Shown: positions 37,859 through 51,434 of the stretch, piece by piece
Layout of the letters: the number at the start of each line of letters is the position of its first letter
Position numbering within the stretch: position 1 is the first letter of the stretch
NCBI RefSeq assembly: GCF_051020955.1
Contig: NW_027476547.1
Location: 124,001-188,000 of the forward strand
DNA: 64,000 nt
Direction: 5' to 3'
Source: Megalopta genalis
Taxonomy: Eukaryota > Arthropoda > Insecta > Hymenoptera > Halictidae
Position numbers and translations under genes: made by a program
The notes under the pieces: generated by a model
What the model was told of the DNA's origin: nothing
Seen by the model: only the letters and a program-made list of their open reading frames with translations
Database searches by the model: none

Positions 37859-40800
37859 ACAAACGAGTTAGCTCCAAATCCATGCGAAACAAACGATTTA
37901 GCTTCAAATCAATGCGAAGTAGAAGGCTCAGCTTCAAATCCATGCGGAACAAACGATTCAGCTTCCGATACTTGCGTTATATGTGATATAGTTTCAAATG
38001 CAGACGGAACAAACGAGCTAGCTTCAAATCTATGCGATGTAGATTGTTTAGCTTCAAATCCATGCGAAACACATGATTTAGCTGCAAATCAATGCGATGA
38101 AGATGGTTTAGATGCAAATCCATGCGGTACACATGATGTATCATCAAATCAATGCGATGTAGAAGGTTTAGCTTCAAATCCGTGCAACACAAATGATTTG
38201 GCTTCAAATCCTTGCGATATAAATTATATAGTTTCAAATGCAGACGAAACAAACGAGTTAGCTACATATCCATGCAAAACACATGATTAAGCTTCAAATC
38301 CATGCCACGTAGAAGGTTTAGCTTCAAATCCATGCGAAACACATGATTTAGCTGCAAATCAATGCGATGAAGAAGGTTTAGATTCAAATCCATGCGGTGC
38401 ACATGATATAGCATCAAATCAATGCGATGTAGAAGGTTTATCTTCAAATCCATGCGACACAAATGATTTGGCTTCAAATCCTTGCGATATAAAGTATAAA
38501 GTTTCAAATTCAGACGAAACAAACGAGTTAGCTTCAAATCCATGCAAAACACATGATTAAGCTTTAAATCCATGCTACGTAGAAGGTTTAGCTTCAAATC
38601 CATGCGACACAAATGATTTAGCTTCATTTACTTGCGATTTAAGTGATATAGCTTCAAATGAAGACGAAACAAACGTGTTATCTTCAAATCCATGCGAAAC
38701 ACATGATTTAGCTTCAAATTCATTCGAAACACGTGAATTAGCTTAATATTCATGCGAAACAAATGGTTCAGCTTCAAATACTCGTGATATACATGATTTA
38801 GCTTCAACTGCATGCGAAACAAACTAGTTAGCTTCAAATTCTCGCGAATCACATGTTGTAACTTCAAATCAATGCGAAGTAGGAGGCTTAGCTTCAAATA
38901 CATTAGAAACAAATGATTTAGCTTCAGATAATTGCGATATAAGTGATATAGCTTGAAATGCAGGCGAGACAGTCGAGTTAGCTTCAAATTAATGCGAAAT
39001 AGAAGGCTTATATTCAAACCCTTGCGAATCAAATGTTTTAGCTTCAAATACTTGTGATATACATGATTTAGTTTCAAATGCAGGCGAAACAAACGAGTTG
39101 GCTTCAAATCCATGCGATACACATGATTTAGCTTCAAATCAATGCGAAGTAGAAGACTAAGCTTGAAGTCCATGCGAAAGACATAATTTTGCTTCGAATC
39201 AATGCGAAGTAGAAGGCTAAACTTGAAGTCCATGCGATAGACATAATTTTGCTTCAAATCAATGCGAAGTAGAAGGCTTAGCTTCAAATCCATGCGAATC
39301 AAATGCTTTAGATTCAAATAATTGTGATATACATGATTTAGATTCAAATGCTGGCGAAACAAACGAGTTAGCTTCACATCCATGCGAATCACAGGATTCA
39401 GCTTCAAATCAATGCGAAGTAGAAGGCTTAGCTTCAAAACCATGCGAATCAAATGCTTTAGCTTCAAATACTTGTGATATACATGATTTAGCATCAACAG
39501 CATATGAAACGATCGAGTTAGCTTCAAATCCAAGCGAAACCCCTGATTTAGCTACAAATTCATATGAAACACATGGGTTAGCTTCATATTCTTGCGAAAC
39601 AAATGGTTCAGCTTCAAATACTCGTGATATACATGATTCAGCTTCAACTGCATGCGAAACAAACGAGTTAGCTTCAAATCAATGCGAAACACATGATTTA
39701 GCTTCAAATCAATACGAAGTATGAGGCTTAGCCTCGAATCCATGCGAAACACATAATTCAGCTTCAAATCAATGCCAAGTAGAAGGCTTAGTTCCAAATC
39801 CATGCGAAACGAATTGTTTAGCATCAAATACTTGTTTTATACATTACTTATCTTCAACTGCATGCAAAACAAACGTGTTAGCTTAAAATCCAAACGAAAC
39901 ACATGATTGAGCTTCAAATCATTGCGAAGTAGACGGTTTATCTTCAAATCCATGCGAAACAAATGGTTTAGCTTCAAATACTTGTGATATAAGTGATATA
40001 GTTTCAACTGCATGCGAAACTAACGAGTTAGCTTCAAGTCCATGCGAAACACATGATTTAGTTCAAATCAATGCGAAGTAGAAGACATATCTTCAAATCC
40101 ATGCGAAGCAAATGGTTTAGCTTCAAATACTTATGGTATACATGATTTAGGTTCAACTGCATGCGAAACATCAAGTTCGTTTCAAATCGATGCGAAACAC
40201 ATGATTTAGCTTAAAATTCATTCGAAACACATGATTTAGCTTAATATTCACGCGAAACATATGGTTCAGGTCCAAATACATATGATATACATGATTCAGC
40301 TTCAAATGCAGTCGAAACGAACGAGTTATCTTCAAATCCATGCGGAACACATGATTTAGCTTCAAGTCAACGCGAAGTAGAAGACTTATCTTCGAATACA
40401 TGCGAAACACATGATTTATCTTCAAATCAATGCGAAGTAAAAGGCTTATCTTCGAATCCGTACGAAACAAACGGTTTAGCTTCAAATACTTGTGATATAA
40501 GTGATATAGCTTCAACTGCCTGCGAAACAAACGAGTTAGCTTCAAATTCATGCGAAACACATGATTTAGCTTCAAATCAATGCGAAGTAGAAGGATTGTC
40601 TTCGAATCCGTGTGAAACAAATAGTTTAGCTTCAAATACTTGTGATATACATGATTTAGCTTCAAGTGCAGGCGAAACAAACAAGTTAGTTTCAAATCCA
40701 TGCGAAACACATGATTTAGTTTCAAATCAATGCGAAGTAGAAGGCTTAGCTTCAAATACATGAGAAACAAATGATTTATCTTTACATAATTGCGATATAA

Positions 40801-41938
40801 GTGATATAGCATTAAATGCAGGCGAAACAATCGAGTTAGCTTCAAATCAATGCCAAGTAGGACGCTTATCTTCAAATCCATGCGAAAGAAATGGGTTATC
40901 TTCAAATACTTGAGATATACATGATTTAGCTTCAAATGCAGGCGAAACAAACGGGTTATCTTCACATCCATGCGGAACACATGATTTAGCTTCAAATCAA
41001 AGCAAAGTAGAAGGCATAGCTTCAAATCCATGCGAAACAAATGGTTTAGCTTCAAATACTTGTGATATAAGTGATATAGCTTCAACTGCATGCGAAACTA
41101 ACGAGTTAGCTTCAAATCCATGCGAAACAAATGATTTAGCATCAGATACTTGCGATATAAGTGATATTGCTTCAAGTGCAGACGAAACAAACGAGTAAGA
41201 TTCAAATCCATGCGAAACACATGATTTAGCTGCAAATCAATGCGATGTAGAAGGTATAGCTTCAAGTCAAAGCGAAACACATGATTTAGCTACAAATCAA
41301 TTCGAAGTAGAAGGATTAGCTTCAAACCCATACGAAACAGATGGTTTAGCTACAAATACTTAGGATATACGTTATTTAGATCCATCTGCATGCACAACAA
41401 ACGAGTTAGCTTCAAATCCATGCGACACACATGATTTAGCTTCAAATCAATGCGATGAAAAAGGTTTAACTTCAAATCAATGCGATGTAGAAGGTTTAGC
41501 TTCAAGTCCATGCGAAACACATGTTTTAGCTTCAAATCAATGCGAAGTAGAATGCTTATCTTCGAATCCATGCGAAATAAATGGTTTAGCTTCAAATACT
41601 TGTGATAGACATGATATAGCTTCAAATGCAGGTGAAACAAACGAGTTAGCTTCATATCCATGCGAAACACATGATTTAGCTTCAAATCAAGGCGAAGTAG
41701 AATGCTTAGTTTCAAATGCATGCGAATCAAATGGTTTAGTTTCAAATACTTGTGGTATAAATGATTTAGCTTCAAATGCAGGCGAAATGAACGAGTTAGC
41801 TTCAAATCCATGCGAAAAACATGTTTTAGCTTCAAATCAATGCGAAGTAGAATGCTTATCTTCGAATCCATGCGAAATAAATGGTTTAGCTTCAAATACT
41901 TGTGATAGACATGATATAGCTTCAAATGCAGGTGAAAC
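37859..41938 (+). repeat. 4.08-kb segment, copy 2
   Basis: This is adjacent to copy 1 and almost identical by eye. A base is lost near 40,170 (gaaacatcaagttcg against gaaacaaacaagttcg), which reduces the offset to 4,078 bp afterwards. Confidence 0.88.
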
Positions 41939-42115
41939 AAACGAGTTAGCTTCAAATCCAAGAGAAACACATGATTTAGCTTCAAATCAATGCGAAGTCG
42001 AAGGCTTAGCTTCAAATCTATGCGAATCAAATGATTTAGCTTCAAATACTTGTGATATAAATGATTTAGATTCAACTGCATGCTAAACAAACGAGTTAGT
42101 TTCAAATCCGTGCGA
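41640..42115 (+). repeat. ~475-bp segment, first copy (spacing 2,432 bp)
   Basis: It matches 44,072-44,547, sharing aatcaaggcgaagtag, gaaatgaacgagttag and acttgtgatagacatg. The first copy has a stop variant gcatgctaaac that is gcatgcgaaac in the second. Confidence 0.8.
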
Positions 42116-44071
42116 AACACATGATTTAGCTTCAAATTCATGCGAAGTAGAAGGCTTAGCATCAAGTCCAAACGAATCAAATGGTTTAGCTTCAAATACA
42201 TGTGATATACATGATTCAGCTTCAACTGCAGGCAAAACAAACGAGTTAGCTTCAAATCCGTGCGAAAAACATGATTTAGCTTCAATTTCATTCGAAACAC
42301 ATTATTCAGCTTCAAATCCATGCGAAACAAATAGTTTAGCTTCAAATTCCTGTTTCATACATGATTTAGCTTCACCTGCATGCGAAACAAACGTGTTATC
42401 TTCAAATTCAAGCGAAACGCATGATTCAGCTTCAAATCAATGCGAAGCAGTTGGCATTGTTTCAAATCCATGCGACACGAATAGTTTAGCGTCAAATACT
42501 TGTTTTATATATGATTTAGCTTTAACTACATGCGGAACAAACGAGTTATCTTCAAATCCAAGCGAATCACATGATGTAGCCTCAAATCAATACGAAGTAG
42601 AAGGCTTAGATTCAATTCCATGTGAAACGAATAGTTTAACTTCAAATACTTGTGAGATACATGATTTAGCTTCAACTGCACATGAAACAAACGTGTAGGC
42701 TTCAAATTCGAGCGAAACACACGATATAGCTCCAAATCAATGCGATGTAGAAGTTTTAGCTTCAAATCCATGCGAATCAAATGATTTAGCTTCAAACTCT
42801 TTGGATATAAGTGATATAGCTTCAATCGCAGACGAATCAAACGAGTTAGCTTCAAAACCCATGCCATACACATTATTTAGCTCCAAATCAGTGCGAGGTA
42901 GAAGGCTTAGCTTCAAATCCATGAGAAACAAATGATTTAGGTTCAGACAATTATGATATAATTGATATAGCTTCAGATGCAGGGGAAAAGTACGAGATAG
43001 CTTCAAATCCATGCGAAACACATGCTTTAGCTGCAAATCAATGCGATGTAGAAAGTTTAGCTTCAAATCCATGCGAAACAAATGATTTAGATTCAGATAC
43101 TTGCGATATTAGTGATATAGCTTCAAATGCAGACGAAACAAACGAGTTAGCTTCAAATTCATGCGAAACACATGTTTCTGCTTCAAATCAATGCGAAGTA
43201 GAAGGTTTACCTTCCAAATCCATGCGAAACACATGATTTAGCTGCAAATCAATGTGATGTAGAAGGTATAGCTTCAAATCCATGCGAAACACATGATTTG
43301 GCTTCAAATCAATGCGAATTAGAAGGCTTATCTTCGAATCCATGCGTAACACATGGTTTAGCTTCAAATACCTGTGATAAACATGATTTAGCTTCAACTG
43401 CATGCGACAGAAACGAGTTAGCTTCAAATCCAAGCGAAACACATGATTTAGCTTCAAATCAGTGCGAAGTAGAAGGCTTAGCTTCAATTCCATGCGCTAC
43501 GAATGGTTTAGCTTCAAATACTAGTTTTATATATGGTTTAGCTTCAAATCATTACGAAGTAGAAGGCTGATATTCGAATCCTTACGAAACAAATGGTTTA
43601 GCTTCAAATCCTTATGATATACATGATTCAGCTTCAAATACATGCGAAACAAACGAGTTAGCTTCAAATCCATGCGATACACATGATTTAGCTTCAAATC
43701 AATGCGAAGTAGAAGGCTTATCTACAAATCCATGCGAAACAAATGGTTTAGCTTCAAATGCTTGTGATATACATGATTTAGCTTCAAATGCAGGTGAAAC
43801 AAACGAGTTATCTTAAAATCTTAGCGAAACACATGATCTAGTATCATATCAATGAGAAGTAGAATGCTTAGCTACAAATACAGGAGAAACAAATGATTTA
43901 TCTTCAGATAACTGCGATGTAAGTGATATAGTTTCAAATGCAGGCGAAACAATCGAGTTAACTTCAAATCAATGCGAAGTAGAAGGCTTATCTTCAAATC
44001 CATGCGAATCAAATGGTTCAGCTTCAAATACTTGTGATATACATGATTTAGCTTCAACTGCAGGCGAAACA

Positions 44072-44547
44072 AACGAGTTAGCTTCATATCCATGCGAAAC
44101 ACATGATTTAGCTTCAAATCAAGGCGAAGTAGAATGCTTAGTTTCAAATACATGCGAATCAAATGGTTTAGCTTCAAATACTTGTGGTATAAATGATTTA
44201 GCTTCAAATGCAGGCGAAATGAACGAGTTAGCTTCAAATGCATGCGAAAAACATGTTTTAGCTTCAAATCAATGCGAAGTAGAATGCTTATCTTCGAATC
44301 CATGCGAAATAAATGGTTTAGCTTCAAATACTTGTGATAGACATGATATAGCTTCAAATGCAGGTGAAACAAACGAGTTAGCTTCAAATCCAAGAGAAAC
44401 ACATGATTTAGCTTCAAATCAATGCGAAGTCGAAGGCTTAGCTTCAAATCTATGCGAATCAAATGATTTAGCTTCAAATACTTGTGATATAAATGATTTA
44501 GATTCAACTGCATGCGAAACAAACGAGTTAGTTTCAAATCCGTGCGA
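44072..44547 (+). repeat. ~475-bp segment, second copy
   Basis: This copy of 41,640-42,115 is followed directly by a block (about 44,548-44,830) that matches 43,017-43,299 at an offset of 1,531 bp. Confidence 0.8.
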
Positions 44548-44959
44548 AACACATGATTTAGCTGCAAATCAATGCGATGTAGAAAGTTTAGCTTCAAATC
44601 CATGCGAAACAAATGATTTAGATTCAGATACTTGCGATATTAGTGATATAGCTTCAAATGCAGACGAAACAAACGAGTTAGCTTCAAATTCATGCGAAAC
44701 ACATGTTTCTGCTTCAAATCAATGCGAAGTAGAATGTTTACCTTCCAAATCCATGCGAAACACATGATTTAGCTGCAAATCAATGTGATGTAGAAGGTAT
44801 AGCTTCAAATCCATGCGAAACAAATGATTTAGCTTCAACTACTTGTGATATAAATGATATAGCTCCAACATCATGCGAAACAAACGAGTTAGCTTCAAAT
44901 CCATGCGAATCACACGATTTAGCTTCAAATCAATGCGTAGTAGAAGGCTTAGTTTCAAA

Positions 44960-47950
44960 TCCATGCGACACAAATGATTTGGCTTCAAATCCTTGCGATA
45001 TAAAGTATAAAGTTTCAAATTCAGACGAAACAAACGAGTTAGCTTCAAATCCATGCAAAACACATGATTAAGCTTTAAATCCATGCTACGTAGAAGGTTT
45101 AGCTTCAAATCCATGCGACACAAATGATTTAGCTTCATTTACTTGCGATTTAAGTGATATAGCTTCAAATGAAGACGAAACAAACGTGTTATCTTCAAAT
45201 CCATGCGAAACACATGATTTAGCTTCAAATTCATTCGAAACACGTGAATTAGCTTAATATTCATGCGAAACAAATGGTTCAGCTTCAAATACTCGTGATA
45301 TACATGATTTAGCTTCAACTGCATGCGAAACAAACTAGTTAGCTTCAAATTCTCGCGAATCACATGTTGTAACTTCAAATCAATGCGAAGTAGGAGGCTT
45401 AGCTTCAAATACATTAGAAACAAATGATTTAGCTTCAGATAATTGCGATATAAGTGATATAGCTTGAAATGCAGGCGAGACAGTCGAGTTAGCTTCAAAT
45501 TAATGCGAAATAGAAGGCTTATATTCAAACCCTTGCGAATCAAATGTTTTAGCTTCAAATACTTGTGATATACATGATTTAGTTTCAAATGCAGGCGAAA
45601 CAAACGAGTTGGCTTCAAATCCATGCGATACACATGATTTAGCTTCAAATCAATGCGAAGTAGAAGACTAAGCTTGAAGTCCATGCGAAAGACATAATTT
45701 TGCTTCGAATCAATGCGAAGTAGAAGGCTAAACTTGAAGTCCATGCGATAGACATAATTTTGCTTCAAATCAATGCGAAGTAGAAGGCTTAGCTTCAAAT
45801 CCATGCGAATCAAATGCTTTAGATTCAAATAATTGTGATATACATGATTTAGATTCAAATGCTGGCGAAACAAACGAGTTAGCTTCACATCCATGCGAAT
45901 CACAGGATTCAGCTTCAAATCAATGCGAAGTAGAAGGCTTAGCTTCAAAACCATGCGAATCAAATGCTTTAGCTTCAAATACTTGTGATATACATGATTT
46001 AGCATCAACAGCATATGAAACGATCGAGTTAGCTTCAAATCCAAGCGAAACCCCTGATTTAGCTACAAATTCATATGAAACACATGGGTTAGCTTCATAT
46101 TCTTGCGAAACAAATGGTTCAGCTTCAAATACTCGTGATATACATGATTCAGCTTCAACTGCATGCGAAACAAACGAGTTAGCTTCAAATCAATGCGAAA
46201 CACATGATTTAGCTTCAAATCAATACGAAGTATGAGGCTTAGCCTCGAATCCATGCGAAACACATAATTCAGCTTCAAATCAATGCCAAGTAGAAGGCTT
46301 AGTTCCAAATCCATGCGAAACGAATTGTTTAGCATCAAATACTTGTTTTATACATTACTTATCTTCAACTGCATGCAAAACAAACGTGTTAGCTTAAAAT
46401 CCAAACGAAACACATGATTGAGCTTCAAATCATTGCGAAGTAGACGGTTTATCTTCAAATCCATGCGAAACAAATGGTTTAGCTTCAAATACTTGTGATA
46501 TAAGTGATATAGTTTCAACTGCATGCGAAACTAACGAGTTAGCTTCAAGTCCATGCGAAACACATGATTTAGTTCAAATCAATGCGAAGTAGAAGACATA
46601 TCTTCAAATCCATGCGAAGCAAATGGTTTAGCTTCAAATACTTATGGTATACATGATTTAGGTTCAACTGCATGCGAAACATCAAGTTCGTTTCAAATCG
46701 ATGCGAAACACATGATTTAGCTTAAAATTCATTCGAAACACATGATTTAGCTTAATATTCACGCGAAACATATGGTTCAGGTCCAAATACATATGATATA
46801 CATGATTCAGCTTCAAATGCAGTCGAAACGAACGAGTTATCTTCAAATCCATGCGGAACACATGATTTAGCTTCAAGTCAACGCGAAGTAGAAGACTTAT
46901 CTTCGAATACATGCGAAACACATGATTTATCTTCAAATCAATGCGAAGTAAAAGGCTTATCTTCGAATCCGTACGAAACAAACGGTTTAGCTTCAAATAC
47001 TTGTGATATAAGTGATATAGCTTCAACTGCCTGCGAAACAAACGAGTTAGCTTCAAATCCATGCGAAACACATGATTTAGCTTCAAATCAATGCGAAGTA
47101 GAAGGATTGTCTTCGAATCCGTGTGAAACAAATAGTTTAGCTTCAAATACTTGTGATATACATGATTTAGCTTCAAGTGCAGGCGAAACAAACAAGTTAG
47201 TTTCAAATCCATGCGAAACACATGATTTAGTTTCAAATCAATGCGAAGTAGAAGGCTTAGCTTCAAATACATGAGAAACAAATGATTTATCTTTACATAA
47301 TTGCGATATAAGTGATATAGCATTAAATGCAGGCGAAACAATCGAGTTAGCTTCAAATCAATGCCAAGTAGGACGCTTATCTTCAAATCCATGCAAAAGA
47401 AATGGGTTATCTTCAAATACTTGAGATATACATGATTTAGCTTCAAATGCAGGCGAAACAAACGGGTTATCTTCACATCCATGCGGAACACATGATTTAG
47501 CTTCAAATCAAAGCAAAGTAGAAGGCATAGCTTCAAATCCATGCGAAACAAATGGTTTAGCTTCAAATACTTGTGATATAAGTGATATAGCTTCAACTGC
47601 ATGCGAAACTAACGAGTTAGCTTCAAATCCATGCGAATCAAATGATTTAGCATCAGATACTTGCGATATAAGTGATATTGCTTCAAGTGCAGACGAAACA
47701 AACGAGTAAGATTCAAATCCATGCGAAACACATGATTTAGCTACAAATCAATTCGAAGTAGAAGGATTAGCTTCAAATCCATACGAAACAGATGGTTTAG
47801 CTACAAATACTTAGGATATACGTTATTTAGATCCATCTGCATGCACAACAAACGAGTTAGCTTCAAATCCATGCGACACACATGATTTAGCTTCAAATCA
47901 ATGCGATGTAGAAGGTTTAACTTCAAATCAATGCGATGTAGAAGGTTTAG
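44960..47950 (+). repeat. 4.08-kb segment, partial copy 3
   Basis: It matches about 38,449-41,500 at an offset of 6,511 bp, and shares the copy 2 base loss (gaaacatcaagttcg at 46,677). It therefore derives from copy 2 or its ancestor. Near 47,730 it lacks 60 bp (two monomers) present at 41,225-41,284. Confidence 0.86.
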
Positions 47951-49730
47951 CTTCAAATCCATGCGAAACAAATGATTTAGCTTCAGATACTAGCGATATA
48001 TGTGATATTGCTTCAAGTGCAGACGAAACAAACGAGTCAGCATCAAATCGATGCGGAACACATGATTTAGCTTAAAATTCATGCGATTTAGAAGGTTTAG
48101 CTTCAAATCCATGCGAAACAAATTATTGAGCTGCAAACAGTTGGGATATAGGTGATATAGCTTCAGCTGCATGCGAAACAAACGAGTTAGCTTCAAGTCC
48201 ATGCGATGTAGAAGGTACAGCTTCAAATCCATGCGAAACAAATGATTGAGCTTCAAACAGTTGGGATATAGGCTATATAGCTTCAAATGCAGGCGAAACA
48301 AACCAGTTAGCTTCAATTCCATACGTAACACATGATTTAGCTGCAAATCAATGCGATGTAGAAGGTTTAACTTCAAATCAATGCGATGTAGAAGGTTTAG
48401 CTTCAAATCCATGCGAAACAAATGATTTAGCTTCAGATACTAGCGATATATGTGATATTGCTTCAAGTGCAGACGAAACAAACGAGTCAGCTTCAAATCG
48501 ATGCGGAACACATGATTTAGCTTAAAATTCATGCGATTTAGAAGGTTTAGCTTCAAATCCATGCGAAACAAATTATTGAGCTGCAAACAGTTGGGATATA
48601 TGTGATATAGCTTCACCTGCATGCGAAACAAACGAGTTAGCTTCAAGTCCATGCGATGTAGAAGGTACAGCTTCAAATCCATGCGAAACAAATGATTGAG
48701 CTTCAAACAGTTGGGATATAGGCTATATAGCTTCAAATGCAGGCGAAACAAACCAGTTAGCTTCAATTCCATACGGAACACATGATTTAGCTGCAAATCA
48801 ATGCGATGTAGAAGGTTTAACTTCAAATCAATGCGATGTAGAAGGTTTAGCTTCAAATCCATGCGAAACAAATGATTTAGCTTCAGATACTAGCGATATA
48901 TGTGATATTGCTTCAAGTGCAGACGAAACAAACGAGTCAGCTTCAAATCGATGCGGAACACATGATTTATCTTAAAATTCATGCGATTTAGAAGGTTTAG
49001 CTTCAAATCCATGCGAAACAAATTATTGAGCTGCAAACAGTTGGGATATAGGTGATATAGCTTCAGCTGCATGCGAAACAAACGAGTTAGCTTCAAGTCC
49101 ATGCGATGTAGAAGGATCAGCTTCAAATCCATGCGAAACAAATGATTGAGCTTCAAACAGTTGGGATATAGGCTATATAGCTTCAAATGCAGGCGAAACA
49201 AACCAGTTAGCTTCAATTCCATACGGAACACATGATTTAGCTGCAAATCAATGCGATGTAGAAGGTTTAGCTTCAAATCAATGCGATGTAGAAGGTTTAG
49301 CTTCAAATCCATGCGAAACAAATGATTTAGCTTCAGATACTAGCGATATATGTGATATTGCTTCAAGTGCAGACGAAACAAACGAGTCAGCTTCAAATCG
49401 ATGCGGAACACATGATTTATCTTAAAATTCATGCGATTTAGAAGGTTTAGCTTCAAATCCATGCGAAACAAATTATTGAGCTGCAAACAGTTGGGATATA
49501 GGTGATATAGCTTCAGCTGCATGCGAAACAAACGAGTTAGCTTCAAGTCCATGCGATGTAGAAGGATCAGCTTCAAATCCATGCGAAACAAATGATTGAG
49601 CTTCAAACAGTTGGGATATAGGCTATATAGCTTCAAATGCAGGCGAAACAAACCAGTTAGCTTCAATTCCATACGTAACACATGATTTAGCTGCAAATCA
49701 ATGCGATGTAGAAGGTTTAGCTTCAAATCA
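47911..49730 (+). repeat. 450-bp unit repeated four times (15 monomers, 3 HORs each)
   Basis: Identical landmarks recur every 450 bp: agatactagcgatatatgtg, aaattattgagctgc, aaacagttgggatatagg and aaaccagttagcttc. Open frames of the same 143-codon form start at the same place in each copy (47,990, 48,440, 48,890 and the fourth from 49,340). Copies differ at only a few bases, such as atacgtaac or atacggaac, and gattta or gattat. Confidence 0.92.
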
Positions 49731-50384
49731 ATGCGAAATAAATGATTTAGCTTCAGATACATGCGATATAAGTGATAAAGCATCAAATGCAGGTGAAACA
49801 AACGAGTTAGCTGCAAATCCATGCGAAACACATGATTTAGCTGCAAATCAATGCAATGCAGAAGGTTTAGCTTCAAATCCATGGGAAACAAATGATTTAG
49901 CTTCAGATACTAGCGATATAAGTGATATTGCTTCAAGTGCAGACGAAACAAACGAGTAAGATTCAAAGCCATGCGAAACACATGATTTAGCTGCAAATCA
50001 ATGCGATGTAGAAGGTATAGCTTCAAGTCAAAGCGAAACACATGATTTAGCACATGAACTTGCGATATAAGTGATATAGCTTCAAATGCAGGGGAAACAA
50101 ACGAGTTAGCTTCAAATGCATGCAAAACACATGATTTAGATTCAAAGCAATGCAATGTAGAAGGTTTAGCTTCAAATCCATACGAAACAGATGGTTTAGC
50201 TACAAATGCTTAGGATATACGTTATTTAGATCCATCTGCATGCGCAACAAACGAGTTAGCTTCAAATCCATGCGACACACATGATTTAGCTTCAGACACT
50301 TGGGATATAAGTGATATAGCTTCAAATGCAGACGAAACAAATGAGTTAGCTCAGATCCATGCGAAACACATGATTTAGCTGCAA

Positions 50385-51434
50385 ATCAATGCGACGTTGA
50401 AGGTTTAGCTTCAAATCCATGCGAAACAAATGATTTAGCTTCAGATACTAGCGATGTAAGTGATATTGCTTCAAGTGCAGTCGAAAAAAACGAGTTAGTT
50501 TCAAAACCATGCGAAACAAATAATTGAGCTTCAAACAGTTGGGATATAGACTATATAGCTTCAAATCCTGGCGAAACAAACCACTTAGCTTCAATTCCAT
50601 ACGTAACACATGATTTAGCTTAAAATTAATGCGAAACACATCTATTAGCTTCAAATTCCTGCGATACACATGATTTAGCTGCAAATCAATGCGATATAGA
50701 AGGTTTTCCTTCAAATCCATGCGAGTCTAATTTTTTAGCATCAGATAATTGCGATATAAGTGGTAACGCTTCAAATGCAAGGGAAACAAACGAGTTAGCT
50801 TCAAATCCGTGCAAAACACATGATTTAACTGCAAATCAATGCGATGTCGAAGGTTTAGCTTCAAATCCATGCGAAACCAATGATTTAGCTTCAGATACTT
50901 GCGATATATGTGATATAGCTTCAACTGCATGCGAAACAAACGAGTTAGCCTCAATACCATGCAAAACACATGATTAAGCTTCAAATCAATGCTGTGTGGC
51001 AAGTTTAGCTTCAAATGCACGCGACACAAATGATTTAGCTTCAGATACTTGCGATATAAGTGACATAGCTTCAAATGCAGACGAAACAAACGAGTTAGCT
51101 TCAAATCCAAGCGAAACACATGATTTTGCTGCAAATCAATGCGATGTAGAAGGTTTAACATCAAATCCATGCGAAACAAATGATTTAGCATCAGATACTT
51201 GCGATATAAGTGATATAGCTTCAAATGCAGGGGAAACAAACGAGTTAGCTTCAAATCCAAGCGAAACACATGATTTAGATTCAAATCAATGCGAAGTAGA
51301 AGGAGTAGCTTTAACTACATGAGAAACAAATGATTTATCTTCTGACAATTGCGATATAAGTGATATAACTACAAATGTACGCGAAACAAACGAGTTAGCT
51401 TCAAATCCATGCAAAACACATGATTTAACAGCAA
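50385..51434 (+). repeat. 1,050-bp unit, copy 1 (35 monomers, 7 HORs)
   Basis: gcgacgttgaaggtttagc at about 50,391 recurs at about 51,441. The match holds to about 52,440. Shared rare features are catctattagcttc, tctaattttttagc and gctgtgtggcaag. Confidence 0.9.

Larger units (their letters stand above)
34600..47640 (+). repeat. Mainly subfamily II domain carrying the 4.08-kb duplications
   Basis: This is the largest run of gaagta/acttgtgatata monomers. Type I patches lie at about 37.04-37.45, 37.97-38.66, 41.12-41.52, 42.72-43.29, 44.55-44.83 and 44.98-45.17 kb. Several of these patches recur because the 4.08-kb segments that contain them were duplicated. Confidence 0.72.

Noticed and set aside
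50900..51000. Palindromes such as gcatgc, gctagc and ctacgtag as regulatory sites
   Set aside because: They are short by-products of monomer variants and occur wherever those variants were copied.
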